NCBI GenBank assembly: GCA_963799975.1
Contig: CAWCZF010000006.1
Span: forward strand, 186,001-250,000
DNA length: 64,000 bases
Source: Actinoallomurus sp963799975
Lineage (GTDB): Bacteria; Actinomycetota; Actinomycetes; Streptosporangiales; Streptosporangiaceae
Direction: 5' to 3'
Shown: positions 1 through 6,513 of the stretch, piece after piece
Layout of the letters: each line of letters starts with the position of its first letter
Numbering within the stretch: the stretch's first letter is position 1
Translations under genes and position numbers: made by a program
Notes under the pieces: generated by a model
What the model saw: only the letters and a program-made list of their open reading frames with translations
Databases searched by the model: none
What the model was told of the DNA's origin: nothing

Positions 1-738
1 GCCGCCGCACGACCGCGCCCGGACCTGGAGTCCCTGGAGGCGGCGCTAGCCGCCGCCGAGGACCACCACGGGTCGGTGGGCTCGGCCAGCGACCGCTTCG
101 TCCGCCGCCACGACCGCCTGACCGCGCTCACCGCCGACCTGAGCGCCCGCGCCGCCGCCTGGCTGCCCGCCGAGGCACGCCACGAACTGGCCACCCGAGT
201 CGCCGCCCTGACCTCGGGCGACCCGGCCGCCAACCACACCCGCATGCGCCTGTCCGCCTACGTCCTGGCCGCGCGCCTCGAACAGGTCGTCGCCGCCGCC
301 AACCAGCGCCTCGCCCGCATGTCCGGCACGCGCTACTCCCTGGAACACACGATCGACCGCGCGGCGGGCGAACGCCGCCACGGCACCGGCGGCCTGGGCC
401 TGCGCGTCATCGACGGCTGGACCGGCCACCACCGCGAACCCGGCACGTTGTCGGGAGGCGAGACGTTCATCACGTCCCTGGCCTTGGCCCTGGGCCTGGC
501 GGACGTGGTCACGGCGGAAGCCGGCGGCGCCGAGATCGGCACCCTGTTCGTGGACGAGGGCTTCGGCACCCTGGACGAGGACACGCTGGACGAGGTGATG
601 GAGGTCCTCGACGGCCTGCGCGACGGCGGCCGTGCGGTCGGCATTGTCAGCCACGTCGCCGAGCTGCGCACCCGAATCCCGGCCCAGTTGAAGGTCCGCA
701 AAACCCGCACTGGCTCAGCTCTCGAAGTCAGCGCCTGA
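1..738 (+). CDS. sbcC: SbcC exonuclease subunit, C-terminal part (5' end outside window)
   Basis: The reading frame is open from base 1, so only the last 245 residues are present. They hold the distal ATPase lobe of an SMC-like nuclease subunit: ABC signature LSGGE, Walker B LFVDEGFG, D-loop TLD and switch His in SHV. By family knowledge SbcC pairs with the SbcD nuclease to process DNA ends and hairpins. What is visible is the second ATPase half after the coiled coils. The last 210 bp (529-738) occur again, diverged, at 2143-2352. A small inverted repeat (742-756) just after the stop is a weak terminator candidate. The absence of the coiled coil and first ATPase half is due to the window edge. 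Confidence 0.9.
   Translation, partial: AAARPRPDLESLEAALAAAEDHHGSVGSASDRFVRRHDRLTALTADLSARAAAWLPAEARHELATRVAALTSGDPAANHTRMRLSAYVLAARLEQVVAAANQRLARMSGTRYSLEHTIDRAAGERRHGTGGLGLRVIDGWTGHHREPGTLSGGETFITSLALALGLADVVTAEAGGAEIGTLFVDEGFGTLDEDTLDEVMEVLDGLRDGGRAVGIVSHVAELRTRIPAQLKVRKTRTGSALEVSA
529..738 (+). repeat. Direct repeat, copy 1 (3' end of sbcC)
   Basis: These 210 bp align without gaps to 2143-2352. I count 24 differences, about 89 percent identity. Most changes are at third codon positions except near the C-terminus. The two copies bracket the AT-rich WXG100 gene, so this looks like a boundary of an acquired or duplicated segment. Confidence 0.85.
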
Positions 739-872
739 CATCAGACGCGGCGTCTGCTAAAAGCACCCGGTGCGGTTGGTGGTCACTGAGATGTGAGCCC
801 GCGGCGGCGGTCACGAGACTCGCGCGGGCTCGATGCTCACGGTGCTCGGCATCCGTGATGGGTTCGCTTCGC

Positions 873-1907
873 TCATCGAACGGGCGCGTCGGGAAGGGAC
901 CTCAGGGCAGGGAAGCGAACAACGTCGATCTGACTGTTCTTCTGTATCTCAGTGTCGATGGCGTCCTTGATCGAGGCAATCGCGGTTTCAACCGTTTCCT
1001 TTATTAGGGAAGTGAGGTGGATCTCGAAATCTTCCATGGCTTTCTGTGACATTTTTTGTTGGAACAGCAACGCTGATGATGAATACATTGTGTCGCGGAT
1101 GATCTCGCACTGCGCTTTATATGAAGTGAAAATACGATCAAAAGTCGCTATGGTTTGAGCGGCTCGCTTTGTTGTTTCTTCCACGGCCACGTTGAATGTT
1201 TGTATGCTTGAGAGAGCAGCGTCTCGCGCCTGGCCACTCCAGGCCACAGAAAGAGCAGCCAGGATGCCGGGGGCGTTCTCGTTAATTTTAAGGGTGGCTT
1301 TCTGGGCGTATTCGCGAGCATTCATAGCGACAGAAAGCGCGTTGTCGTCCAACAAAGCTCTTCGCCACGACTCCTGGCCTATGTTACTAAATCGACCAGG
1401 ATCTTTTAGATCGTAAACGGTTGCGACGTGTACAAACGTATCTGCCGTATCTATAAGTCCATAGTACACTGACATGCCTTTAGTGGCCGCAAGGCTCGCG
1501 GCCGAGGGGTGGTCGACTGTAAACTCATAGTCCATCGCTGCTTTATATCGATTGAGGGTTGAATCGATCATTGGGGAGCGATCGGTTTGGATGGATTGAC
1601 TAATGTAGGAGGTTAGATTGTTTTCGGCGGAGAGATAGGTGTTACTGCAGTTTTGGACGGCGTCGGCAATATCTTTCGCAGTGCGTACTCCCCGCTGGAG
1701 CTCTTCGCACTCACGGGAATGGAATGGACTATAATAGGTTGTCAGTGCATCGAGCCCGACCTCTCCCAAGGCGTAATGCTGTAGCTCTGCGTCGGACATG
1801 GCTCGCATTGCCTGGTCCAGCGGAGCAACTACGTCACTCTGTATGCCGGCCGCGACAGTATTCATTTTGTAGGTATCGACGGAGACTTCGTCCGGGGAAT
1901 GTGCCAT
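873..1907 (-). CDS. WXG100/LXG-like helical protein, possible type VII secretion substrate
   Basis: This 344-residue protein is almost wholly alpha-helical and has no signal peptide or membrane segment. Residues 9-110 form one long helical hairpin-like region, followed by a short linker and a second helical pair at about 200-320. A WSG motif at residues 223-225 sits where WXG100 proteins make their helix turn. This suggests a substrate or N-terminal targeting module of a type VII (ESX) system, but no ESX gene lies nearby. The ATG at 1907 is chosen because the longer frame upstream runs antisense through the sbcC-like repeat; no clear Shine-Dalgarno is seen. Its base composition is far more AT-rich than everything around it, a sign of transfer. 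The function remains unknown. Confidence 0.6.
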   Translation of the reverse strand: MAHSPDEVSVDTYKMNTVAAGIQSDVVAPLDQAMRAMSDAELQHYALGEVGLDALTTYYSPFHSRECEELQRGVRTAKDIADAVQNCSNTYLSAENNLTSYISQSIQTDRSPMIDSTLNRYKAAMDYEFTVDHPSAASLAATKGMSVYYGLIDTADTFVHVATVYDLKDPGRFSNIGQESWRRALLDDNALSVAMNAREYAQKATLKINENAPGILAALSVAWSGQARDAALSSIQTFNVAVEETTKRAAQTIATFDRIFTSYKAQCEIIRDTMYSSSALLFQQKMSQKAMEDFEIHLTSLIKETVETAIASIKDAIDTEIQKNSQIDVVRFPALRSLPDAPVR

Positions 1908-2142
1908 AGGGGAAAATTTAGCATGCGGCGGGTTGAGGTTGCCACCCGTGTAGCGATGGTGTATAGGGCCGCGCCGGCGGCCGGCACCGCATGCGGTTCG
2001 GCTGAACGAGACTGAGCGGCGGCACGCGCTGGGGGTGCTGAACTCGCCGCGGTTCCGGGGGAGGAACCGGCAGATGTGGGCGACGCTGCTATGCGGAGGC
2101 ATCCATCGGTGTCGTATCGGCTCCACGCGCCGGGCGCCGAGC
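1908..2142. other. Non-coding junction upstream of the AT-rich gene
   Basis: This stretch changes from AT-rich (up to about 1930) to typical GC-rich sequence. It carries the presumed promoter of the minus-strand WXG100-like gene and the left junction of the second sbcC-like repeat. I see no convincing gene, tRNA or transposase in it. Confidence 0.4.
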
Positions 2143-2352
2143 GCCGAGATCGGCGCCCTGTTCGTGGACGAAGGCTTCGGCACCCTGGACGAGGAGACGG
2201 TGGACGAGGTGATGGAGGTCCTCGCCGGCCTGCGCGATGGCGGGCGCGCGGTCGGCATCGTCAGCCACGTCGCCGGGCTACGCACCCGCATCCCGGCCCA
2301 ACTGAAGGTCCGCAAAACCCGCACCGGCTCGTCCCTGACCGTGACCGCCTGA
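2143..2352 (+). pseudogene. Orphan 3' fragment of an sbcC-like gene (direct repeat, copy 2)
   Basis: The last 69 codons of an sbcC gene are repeated here in an open frame, including Walker B LFVDEGFG, the D-loop, switch His and the closing RKTRTG segment. It stops at the same relative position as the intact gene. The signature motif and everything upstream are missing, so it cannot make an ATPase. An ATG at 2035 in frame would give a short chimeric peptide with no resemblance upstream of the match. It is best read as the scar of a duplication or of integration at the sbcC 3' end. The copy has diverged by about 11 percent, so the event is not recent, or the donor was a different strain. Confidence 0.75.
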
Positions 2353-2493
2353 AGAAGCCGAGTCCACCTCAACCCGCACGCTGCGCGAGGTGCCGAATCC
2401 GGCCATGGTGTGGCGGGCGGCGGCCCATTGTTCGCCGGGTTCGGGGTGGCTTATGTTCTCCTCATCAGTCAAAACCGGACGAAAGGGCGCTTC

Positions 2494-3183
2494 ATGCGAC
2501 AATTACTCCGAATCTTCATGGCAGGTGTGTTATCGCTCGCCGCCCTGACTTTGGGGACCGGGACCTCGTGGGCGGGGCCGACCGCCGTCCAGTACGGCGG
2601 GCCTGCGGCGTACTTCCCCTACGGCGGCAACATCCAGGCCACCTTGCTCGCCCCGTACACCCTCGTGAACACGTTCGGCACGACCACGTGCACAGTGTCG
2701 ACGCTCGGGGGCACCGTCACGCCCACCGGGTCGCCGTTGAACATTACCTCCGTCGTCTATGACGACCCCTGTGGGACGCCGCATCCGCCCGGCGCGTGGG
2801 TCACGCACATTCACCCGCCTCCGCCTCCGCCGCCTCCTCCCGGGCCGTGGCCGTACAACTACCTGACCTACGATCCCGTCTCCGGGCACGACTTCACGAT
2901 CACGATGCCGCACTTCGCGATCCAGGCCGTCTATGACACCGCCGGCGGCATCACCTGCAACTACGCCGGCACCCTGAACGGCGTCGGCTACAACGCGAAC
3001 AACCCCGCCGCCCCGTACGGCATCAACCAGGCCGAGTTGTTCTTCAACCACGCCTCGGTTCCCCTGGTCACCGCCACGAGCAGCGCTTCGTGCCCCACCA
3101 CCGGGTTCATCACCGCGATCTACAAGTTGATGGGCCAGTCCTCCGGCGGCACCTTCAACCAGACCCTGCGCGTCACTCTCTAG
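2494..3183 (+). CDS. Secreted protein of unknown function, first of a tandem pair
   Basis: The 229-residue product starts with a Sec signal peptide (MRQLLR, hydrophobic core, cut after SWA). The mature chain aligns along its length with the neighbour at 3211-3912. Shared blocks include TAVQ, GTTTCT, LGGTV, YDP, GHDFTIT and GYNANNPAAPYGINQAE. Four or more Cys are conserved between the copies, so disulfides are likely. A specific feature is a run of nine prolines around residue 140, replaced by a shorter linker in the paralogue. I do not recognise the family. The ATG at 2494 is preferred because the signal peptide begins there; the frame extends upstream to 2410. The two genes are 27 bp apart and probably cotranscribed. 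Confidence 0.75.
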   Translation: MRQLLRIFMAGVLSLAALTLGTGTSWAGPTAVQYGGPAAYFPYGGNIQATLLAPYTLVNTFGTTTCTVSTLGGTVTPTGSPLNITSVVYDDPCGTPHPPGAWVTHIHPPPPPPPPPGPWPYNYLTYDPVSGHDFTITMPHFAIQAVYDTAGGITCNYAGTLNGVGYNANNPAAPYGINQAELFFNHASVPLVTATSSASCPTTGFITAIYKLMGQSSGGTFNQTLRVTL

Positions 3184-3210
3184 GTCGGCGAACGGATTAA
3201 GGAGTGCGTG

Positions 3211-3912
3211 GTGCGACAGCTTTTGCGGGCGGTCCTGGCCGGAGCGTCAGTGCTCGCCGCTCTGGCGCTGGGGACCGGGACCTCGTGGGCGGGGCCGACG
3301 GCCGTGCAGTGGGGCGATGGCACGGCCTTCTTCCCGTACGGCGGCAACTTCCAGGCCACGCTGCTCGGCGGATCGTTCACCGCGCAGAACTCGCTCGGCA
3401 CGACCACCTGTACGCACTCGACGCTTGGCGGCACCGTCGCGCCCACCGGATCGTTGAGCTTCGCCACGGCGGATTTCGACACGCCGCTGTGCCCGACGCC
3501 GCGCACACCGCCCATCAACTGGCCTACGCACGTCCATCCGATTCCGCCGCTCGCCGGGCCTTGGCCGGAGCCGTGGTTGGGCAGCTTCCTCACCTACGAC
3601 CCGACCGCTGGGCACGACTTCACGATCACGTTGCCGAACTTCAGCATCCAGTTGGTCTATGACAACTCCGGCGGGATCACCTGCTCGTACGCGGGCAGCG
3701 TGACGGGTACCGGCTACAACGCGAACAACCCCGCTGCCCCGTACGGCATCAATCAGGCCGAGTTGTTCCTCAACCACGCTTCGGTCGCCAAGGTCGCCGC
3801 CTCCAGCAGCGCCTCGTGCCCGGGCACCACGGCGGTCACGGGGATCTACCAGTTCATGGGGCAGGCGAGCGCGGGCGGTCCGTTCAACCGCACGCTGCGC
3901 GTCACGCTCTAG
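3211..3912 (+). CDS. Secreted protein of unknown function, second of a tandem pair
   Basis: This 233-residue paralogue of the preceding gene has the same signal peptide pattern (SWA cleavage) and the same conserved blocks through the C-terminal NRTLRVTL. AAGGAG at 3199-3204 is 6 bp before the GTG at 3211 and 3 bp before a GTG at 3208. The first choice also matches the MRQLL start of the paralogue. The pair probably arose by local duplication. A strong hairpin follows the stop. The role is unknown; export and conserved Cys suggest an extracellular or envelope protein. Confidence 0.75.
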   Translation: MRQLLRAVLAGASVLAALALGTGTSWAGPTAVQWGDGTAFFPYGGNFQATLLGGSFTAQNSLGTTTCTHSTLGGTVAPTGSLSFATADFDTPLCPTPRTPPINWPTHVHPIPPLAGPWPEPWLGSFLTYDPTAGHDFTITLPNFSIQLVYDNSGGITCSYAGSVTGTGYNANNPAAPYGINQAELFLNHASVAKVAASSSASCPGTTAVTGIYQFMGQASAGGPFNRTLRVTL

Positions 3913-3922
3913 CCGCACCGGG

Positions 3923-3956
3923 CCCGGAGGCCCCGCCACGTTGAGGGGCCTCCGGG
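3923..3956. terminator. Intrinsic terminator hairpin, bidirectional
   Basis: A perfect 12-bp stem (CCGGAGGCC core) encloses a 10-base loop. It lies between the convergent secreted-protein gene (+) and the DUF397 gene (-). There is no T tract, as is usual in high-GC actinomycetes. Confidence 0.8.
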
Positions 3957-3967
3957 CGCGGATGTCG

Positions 3968-4072
3968 CTAGGCCGCGCTGTCCGCGCGCTCGACGAGGCC
4001 GACGACGACGCAGTTGCCGCCGTTGCCGCTGTGTTCGGACTTGCGTTCGGCGATGACGTAGGTCAGATCCAT
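3968..4072 (-). CDS. Small DUF397 protein
   Basis: This 34-residue protein has the DUF397 core KSEHSGNGGNCV. DUF397 proteins are typically encoded next to XRE-DUF5753 regulators and anti-sigma-like ATPases in actinomycetes, and both occur within 2 kb here. A purine-rich AGAAGG lies about 7 bp before the ATG at 4072. The usual Trp near the N-terminus is replaced, so the protein is a divergent member. The molecular role of the family is unsettled; it is thought to partner the XRE protein in developmental control. Confidence 0.7.
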   Translation of the reverse strand: MDLTYVIAERKSEHSGNGGNCVVVGLVERADSAA

Positions 4073-4118
4073 GACACGCCCCTTCTCATGCTGTCGTGCT
4101 CTTTCTGGTGGTGGGGGT

Positions 4119-4158
4119 GGGACGCCCGGCTGTGAGTGCTGTGCTGCCCGGGCGTCCC
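4119..4158. terminator. Terminator hairpin between HTH and DUF397 genes
   Basis: Perfect 11-bp arms at 4119-4129 and 4148-4158 enclose an 18-base loop. The position, 28 bp after the stop of the minus-strand HTH gene, fits termination of that transcript. It separates that gene from the downstream DUF397 gene. Confidence 0.65.
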
Positions 4159-4185
4159 GGATGAGATGTCTCGGGTGGGAAGCCG

Positions 4186-4581
4186 CTATGAACCACCCCC
4201 TCTCGCGCCCCAAAAGGCAGGTGAGGCGTCCTGGATCCCCGCTCTGGTCCGCAAGGTCGTGTGCCTGGCGAGGAGTCGGCGCATCGCGCCGTAGCTGGTC
4301 TCGAATTCGGCGGCGACGCGCCGAATGCTCCACCCCTGGTCATAGAGGCGTACGGCGTCCAACTCGCGCTGGAGCGCGGCGGGGTCGCGGTGCTCGGCCT
4401 GGTCGAGGAGCTTGCGTACGGCCGAGAGGAGGTAGCGCCGGTGGCCGCCCGGGGTCGGCTGGGCGGCGATCAGGCCCTCACGCGCCCACCGGGCGAGTGT
4501 CGGAGGTCGTACGCCGAGCATTCTCGCTGCCTCCCTCGGTGTGAGCAGTTGGTCTTCTGGGCGGACTTCTGTTTCGTTCAA
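4186..4581 (-). CDS. MerR/BldC-like HTH DNA-binding protein
   Basis: The 131-residue protein has a MerR/excisionase-type HTH at residues 12-50: LTPREAARMLGVRPPTLARW, then a GGHRRY wing. This matches the layout of BldC-like developmental regulators. A second helical HTH-like segment, DQGWSIRRVAAEFETSYGAM, lies at about 80-100. It is the last gene of a minus-strand run (HATPase, small protein, HTH), starting 8 bp after the small gene. It may bind DNA through both helical units. The target is unknown. Confidence 0.7.
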   Translation of the reverse strand: MNETEVRPEDQLLTPREAARMLGVRPPTLARWAREGLIAAQPTPGGHRRYLLSAVRKLLDQAEHRDPAALQRELDAVRLYDQGWSIRRVAAEFETSYGAMRRLLARHTTLRTRAGIQDASPAFWGARGGGS

Positions 4582-4589
4582 TGGATCTT

Positions 4590-4784
4590 CTAGGGCCCGT
4601 CGGGTGGGTCTTCGTCGATGACGAGGGAGACCAGTTCCCAGTTGTCGCCGGGAAGGGACGTCCGGCTCGAAAGCATTTGTCGTGCGACGCCTTCGATCTG
4701 CTTCTCGACGGTCTTGTCCGTGTAGAAGAAGAGCTTGATGGGATTCCGTTTCCCGGCCTCGAACCGGGCCTTATACCACGTCAT
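4590..4784 (-). CDS. Small conserved protein next to anti-sigma-like ATPase
   Basis: A 64-residue soluble protein with a charged central helix and an acidic C-terminus (DEDPPDGP). It begins one base after the stop of the HATPase gene, so the two are translationally coupled. I do not recognise a family. Its place between a HATPase and an HTH protein suggests a part in the same regulatory module; this is inference only. Confidence 0.6.
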   Translation of the reverse strand: MTWYKARFEAGKRNPIKLFFYTDKTVEKQIEGVARQMLSSRTSLPGDNWELVSLVIDEDPPDGP

Positions 4785-4785
4785 G

Positions 4786-5229
4786 TCACCAGGCCAATCG
4801 GGCCCATACGACCTTCCCTCCGGTCGTCTCGCAGGCGTACCAGCCCCAATCGGCGGAGAGTTCCGCGACGAGGACGAGGCCGCGCCCGCTCTCGTCCTGT
4901 TCGTCGGGGGTCTTCATTTTCGGGACGCGGGAGGGATCCGGGTCCCAGACCGCCAGTTCGAGGACGCCGGCCGCCTCCCTGGCAGCCCACACCCTGACGT
5001 CCCGCCCCTCGTAAAGGCGGCACGCGTTGGCGGTGATCTCGCTGAGCAGCAGGCCGGCGTCGTCGTGGACGTCCCTGGGGAGCGACCACATGATTGCGGC
5101 TATATCAACCAGACTTCGCACAAGATGGACATTTTTGTCGAATGCGCGCATCGCAAAGTCGATGCGTGTTGGTACGCCGCACAACGGCTCTGCTTTCTGG
5201 GCTGGCCCCATCTCGTCACGTCCTGACAT
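4786..5229 (-). CDS. Anti-sigma-factor-like ATP-binding protein (HATPase_c_2)
   Basis: The 147-residue protein has the RsbW/SpoIIAB-type GHKL fold. The N box is LLSEITANAC (about 61-70, Asn68), G1 is VWDPDP (94-99), and the G2 strand GRGLVLV is at about 116-122. Such proteins bind ATP and act as anti-sigma factors or kinases. In actinomycetes they often sit beside XRE-DUF5753/DUF397 genes, as here. The ATG at 5229 is chosen because the domain begins soon after and a GGGGA lies 6 bp upstream. The frame extends to 5340 without similarity. It is divergent from the XRE gene at 5389, so the 160 bp between holds both promoters. Confidence 0.8.
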   Translation of the reverse strand: MSGRDEMGPAQKAEPLCGVPTRIDFAMRAFDKNVHLVRSLVDIAAIMWSLPRDVHDDAGLLLSEITANACRLYEGRDVRVWAAREAAGVLELAVWDPDPSRVPKMKTPDEQDESGRGLVLVAELSADWGWYACETTGGKVVWARLAW

Positions 5230-5388
5230 CGGATTCCCCGGATATGCATATCGTCTATCGCGAACGAGATGTAGGGTGGCAATGGCCTGGCCGAGTGGGA
5301 GCCACAGGAATGCGGTGGCGTCGGTTGCGGCGATTGCCAAATGACCTCTACCGGTTGCGGCCGGTTGTGCGAGGAAGAAGAAGATCAG

Positions 5389-6201
5389 GTGGCGAAATCA
5401 ACCAGAGGTAAGTCGAAGTCCCTCGTCTTGTTCGGGAACGAGGTCAAGCGCTTCCGGCTGGCCACGAATCCGCAGCTCTCCCAAGACCAGGTCGGTGCCA
5501 AGATCCATGTCAGCGGGGCGAACATCGGCCAGATCGAACGCGGCGAGGTCCGATGCCAGGAATCGACGGCAGAGGAGCTGGATCGTGTCCTCGACACTCA
5601 GGGCACGATCCAGTCGCTCTGGAAGCAGTGCGTCAAGAGCGCGGTCTTCCCCACCTGGTTCGACTGGGACGAAATCGAAGCCGAGGCCAGTCATCTAAAG
5701 AGCTATTCGGTCACGATCATCAACGGCCTGCTCCAGACGCCGGAGTACGCGGCGGCGTTGCTCCGAGGCGACAAGGAAGCCGTCGCGGCTCGCATCGGCC
5801 GCCAAGCCGTCCTGCATCGAGACGACCCCGAGCTGCTCACGCCCCGGCTTTCCGCCCTCATCTACGAGGGGGTCCTCCGCCATGAGATCGGCAACCCGCA
5901 GGTCATGCGGGACCAGCTCGCCCACTTACTCCTGATGGGGGAGAAGCCGAACATCTCGATAATGATTGTCCCGGGACCGCTTTCGTCAGCCGCTTCCTCT
6001 GCGAGCTTCGTCTTGGCTACCCTGCCTGACCGTAGCGAGGTCGCCTACGCCGATATGGCCGCGCGCGACCTCACTCTGGACGAACCGGCCGACATCAGGG
6101 CGATTTCGGACGCGTACGATGAGATTCGCGACCAGGCTCTGCCTGTCGAGATGTCGAGGCGACTGATAGAGCAGATCATGGAGGAGCAATGGACAAGGTG
6201 A
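5389..6201 (+). CDS. XRE-family HTH regulator with DUF5753
   Basis: The 270-residue protein has an N-terminal XRE HTH (about 15-70, with LSQDQVGAKI and GANIGQIERGE) and a DUF5753 domain from about 90 to the end. The latter has typical features: a YxxTIINGLLQTPEYA block and RLSALIYEG. This architecture is common in Streptomyces-like genomes and is paired with DUF397 proteins. The GTG at 5389 is chosen for the gaggaagaag tract about 10 bp upstream; the frame is open to 5341. It overlaps the following DUF397 gene by 13 bp, so the two are translationally coupled. Confidence 0.85.
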   Translation: MAKSTRGKSKSLVLFGNEVKRFRLATNPQLSQDQVGAKIHVSGANIGQIERGEVRCQESTAEELDRVLDTQGTIQSLWKQCVKSAVFPTWFDWDEIEAEASHLKSYSVTIINGLLQTPEYAAALLRGDKEAVAARIGRQAVLHRDDPELLTPRLSALIYEGVLRHEIGNPQVMRDQLAHLLLMGEKPNISIMIVPGPLSSAASSASFVLATLPDRSEVAYADMAARDLTLDEPADIRAISDAYDEIRDQALPVEMSRRLIEQIMEEQWTR

Positions 6202-6302
6202 GCGCCCCCACCTGGCGCAAGAGCAGCCGTAGCAGCGGCAACGGCGGCGAGTGCGTCGAGCTGGCGGTTGTTGAGGACGACCGAGCGGTTCAGGGATTCT
6301 GA
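6189..6302 (+). CDS. DUF397 protein, copy 1, overlapping the XRE gene
   Basis: A 37-residue DUF397 protein with core TWRKSSRSSGNGGECVELA. Its ATG lies inside the end of the XRE gene, and GGAGGA just upstream, which is coding for the regulator, serves as the ribosome site. The coupling suggests fixed stoichiometry with the regulator. Confidence 0.8.
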   Translation: MDKVSAPTWRKSSRSSGNGGECVELAVVEDDRAVQGF

Positions 6303-6329
6303 CGGCCAGCCCACAGACGGCAACGCAAT

Positions 6330-6374
6330 GAGCCCCGGCTCCGGACCCGTGTGAACGGGCGTGAGCCGGGGCTC
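6330..6374. terminator. Terminator hairpin between the DUF397 copies
   Basis: Perfect 12-bp arms GAGCCCCGGCTC (6330-6341) and GAGCCGGGGCTC (6363-6374) enclose a 21-base loop. It would stop the XRE-DUF397 transcript before the second DUF397 copy, making that copy dependent on read-through or its own promoter. Confidence 0.75.
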
Positions 6375-6408
6375 GCGCGTACAATGCGATAAGCGACATG
6401 GAGGAGTG

Positions 6409-6513
6409 ATGGACAAGGTGAGCACATCTACCTGGCGCAAGAGCAGCCGCAGCAGCGGAAACGGCGGCCAGTGCGTCGAACTGTCCGTTGTCGAGGTCAG
6501 CGCTAGCGCTTGA
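6409..6513 (+). CDS. DUF397 protein, copy 2
   Basis: A 34-residue near copy of the DUF397 protein at 6189 (TWRKSSRSSGNGGQCVEL). The sequence before its ATG, ATGGAGGAGTGATGGACAAGG, still resembles the last codons of the XRE gene and keeps the GGAGGAG ribosome site. It is therefore a tandem duplicate that carried along the tail of the regulator. Its stop region overlaps the convergent GH47 gene by 11 bp. Whether it is expressed past the hairpin is unclear. Confidence 0.65.
   Translation: MDKVSTSTWRKSSRSSGNGGQCVELSVVEVSASA

Noticed and set aside
873..2372. Longer version of the WXG100-like gene starting at 2372
   Set aside because: The extra 155 codons are antisense to the sbcC-like repeat and are not protein-like.
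2817..2850. CCG/CCT-rich run as a microsatellite
   Set aside because: It codes for the proline run of the secreted protein in frame and is not a long regular repeat.
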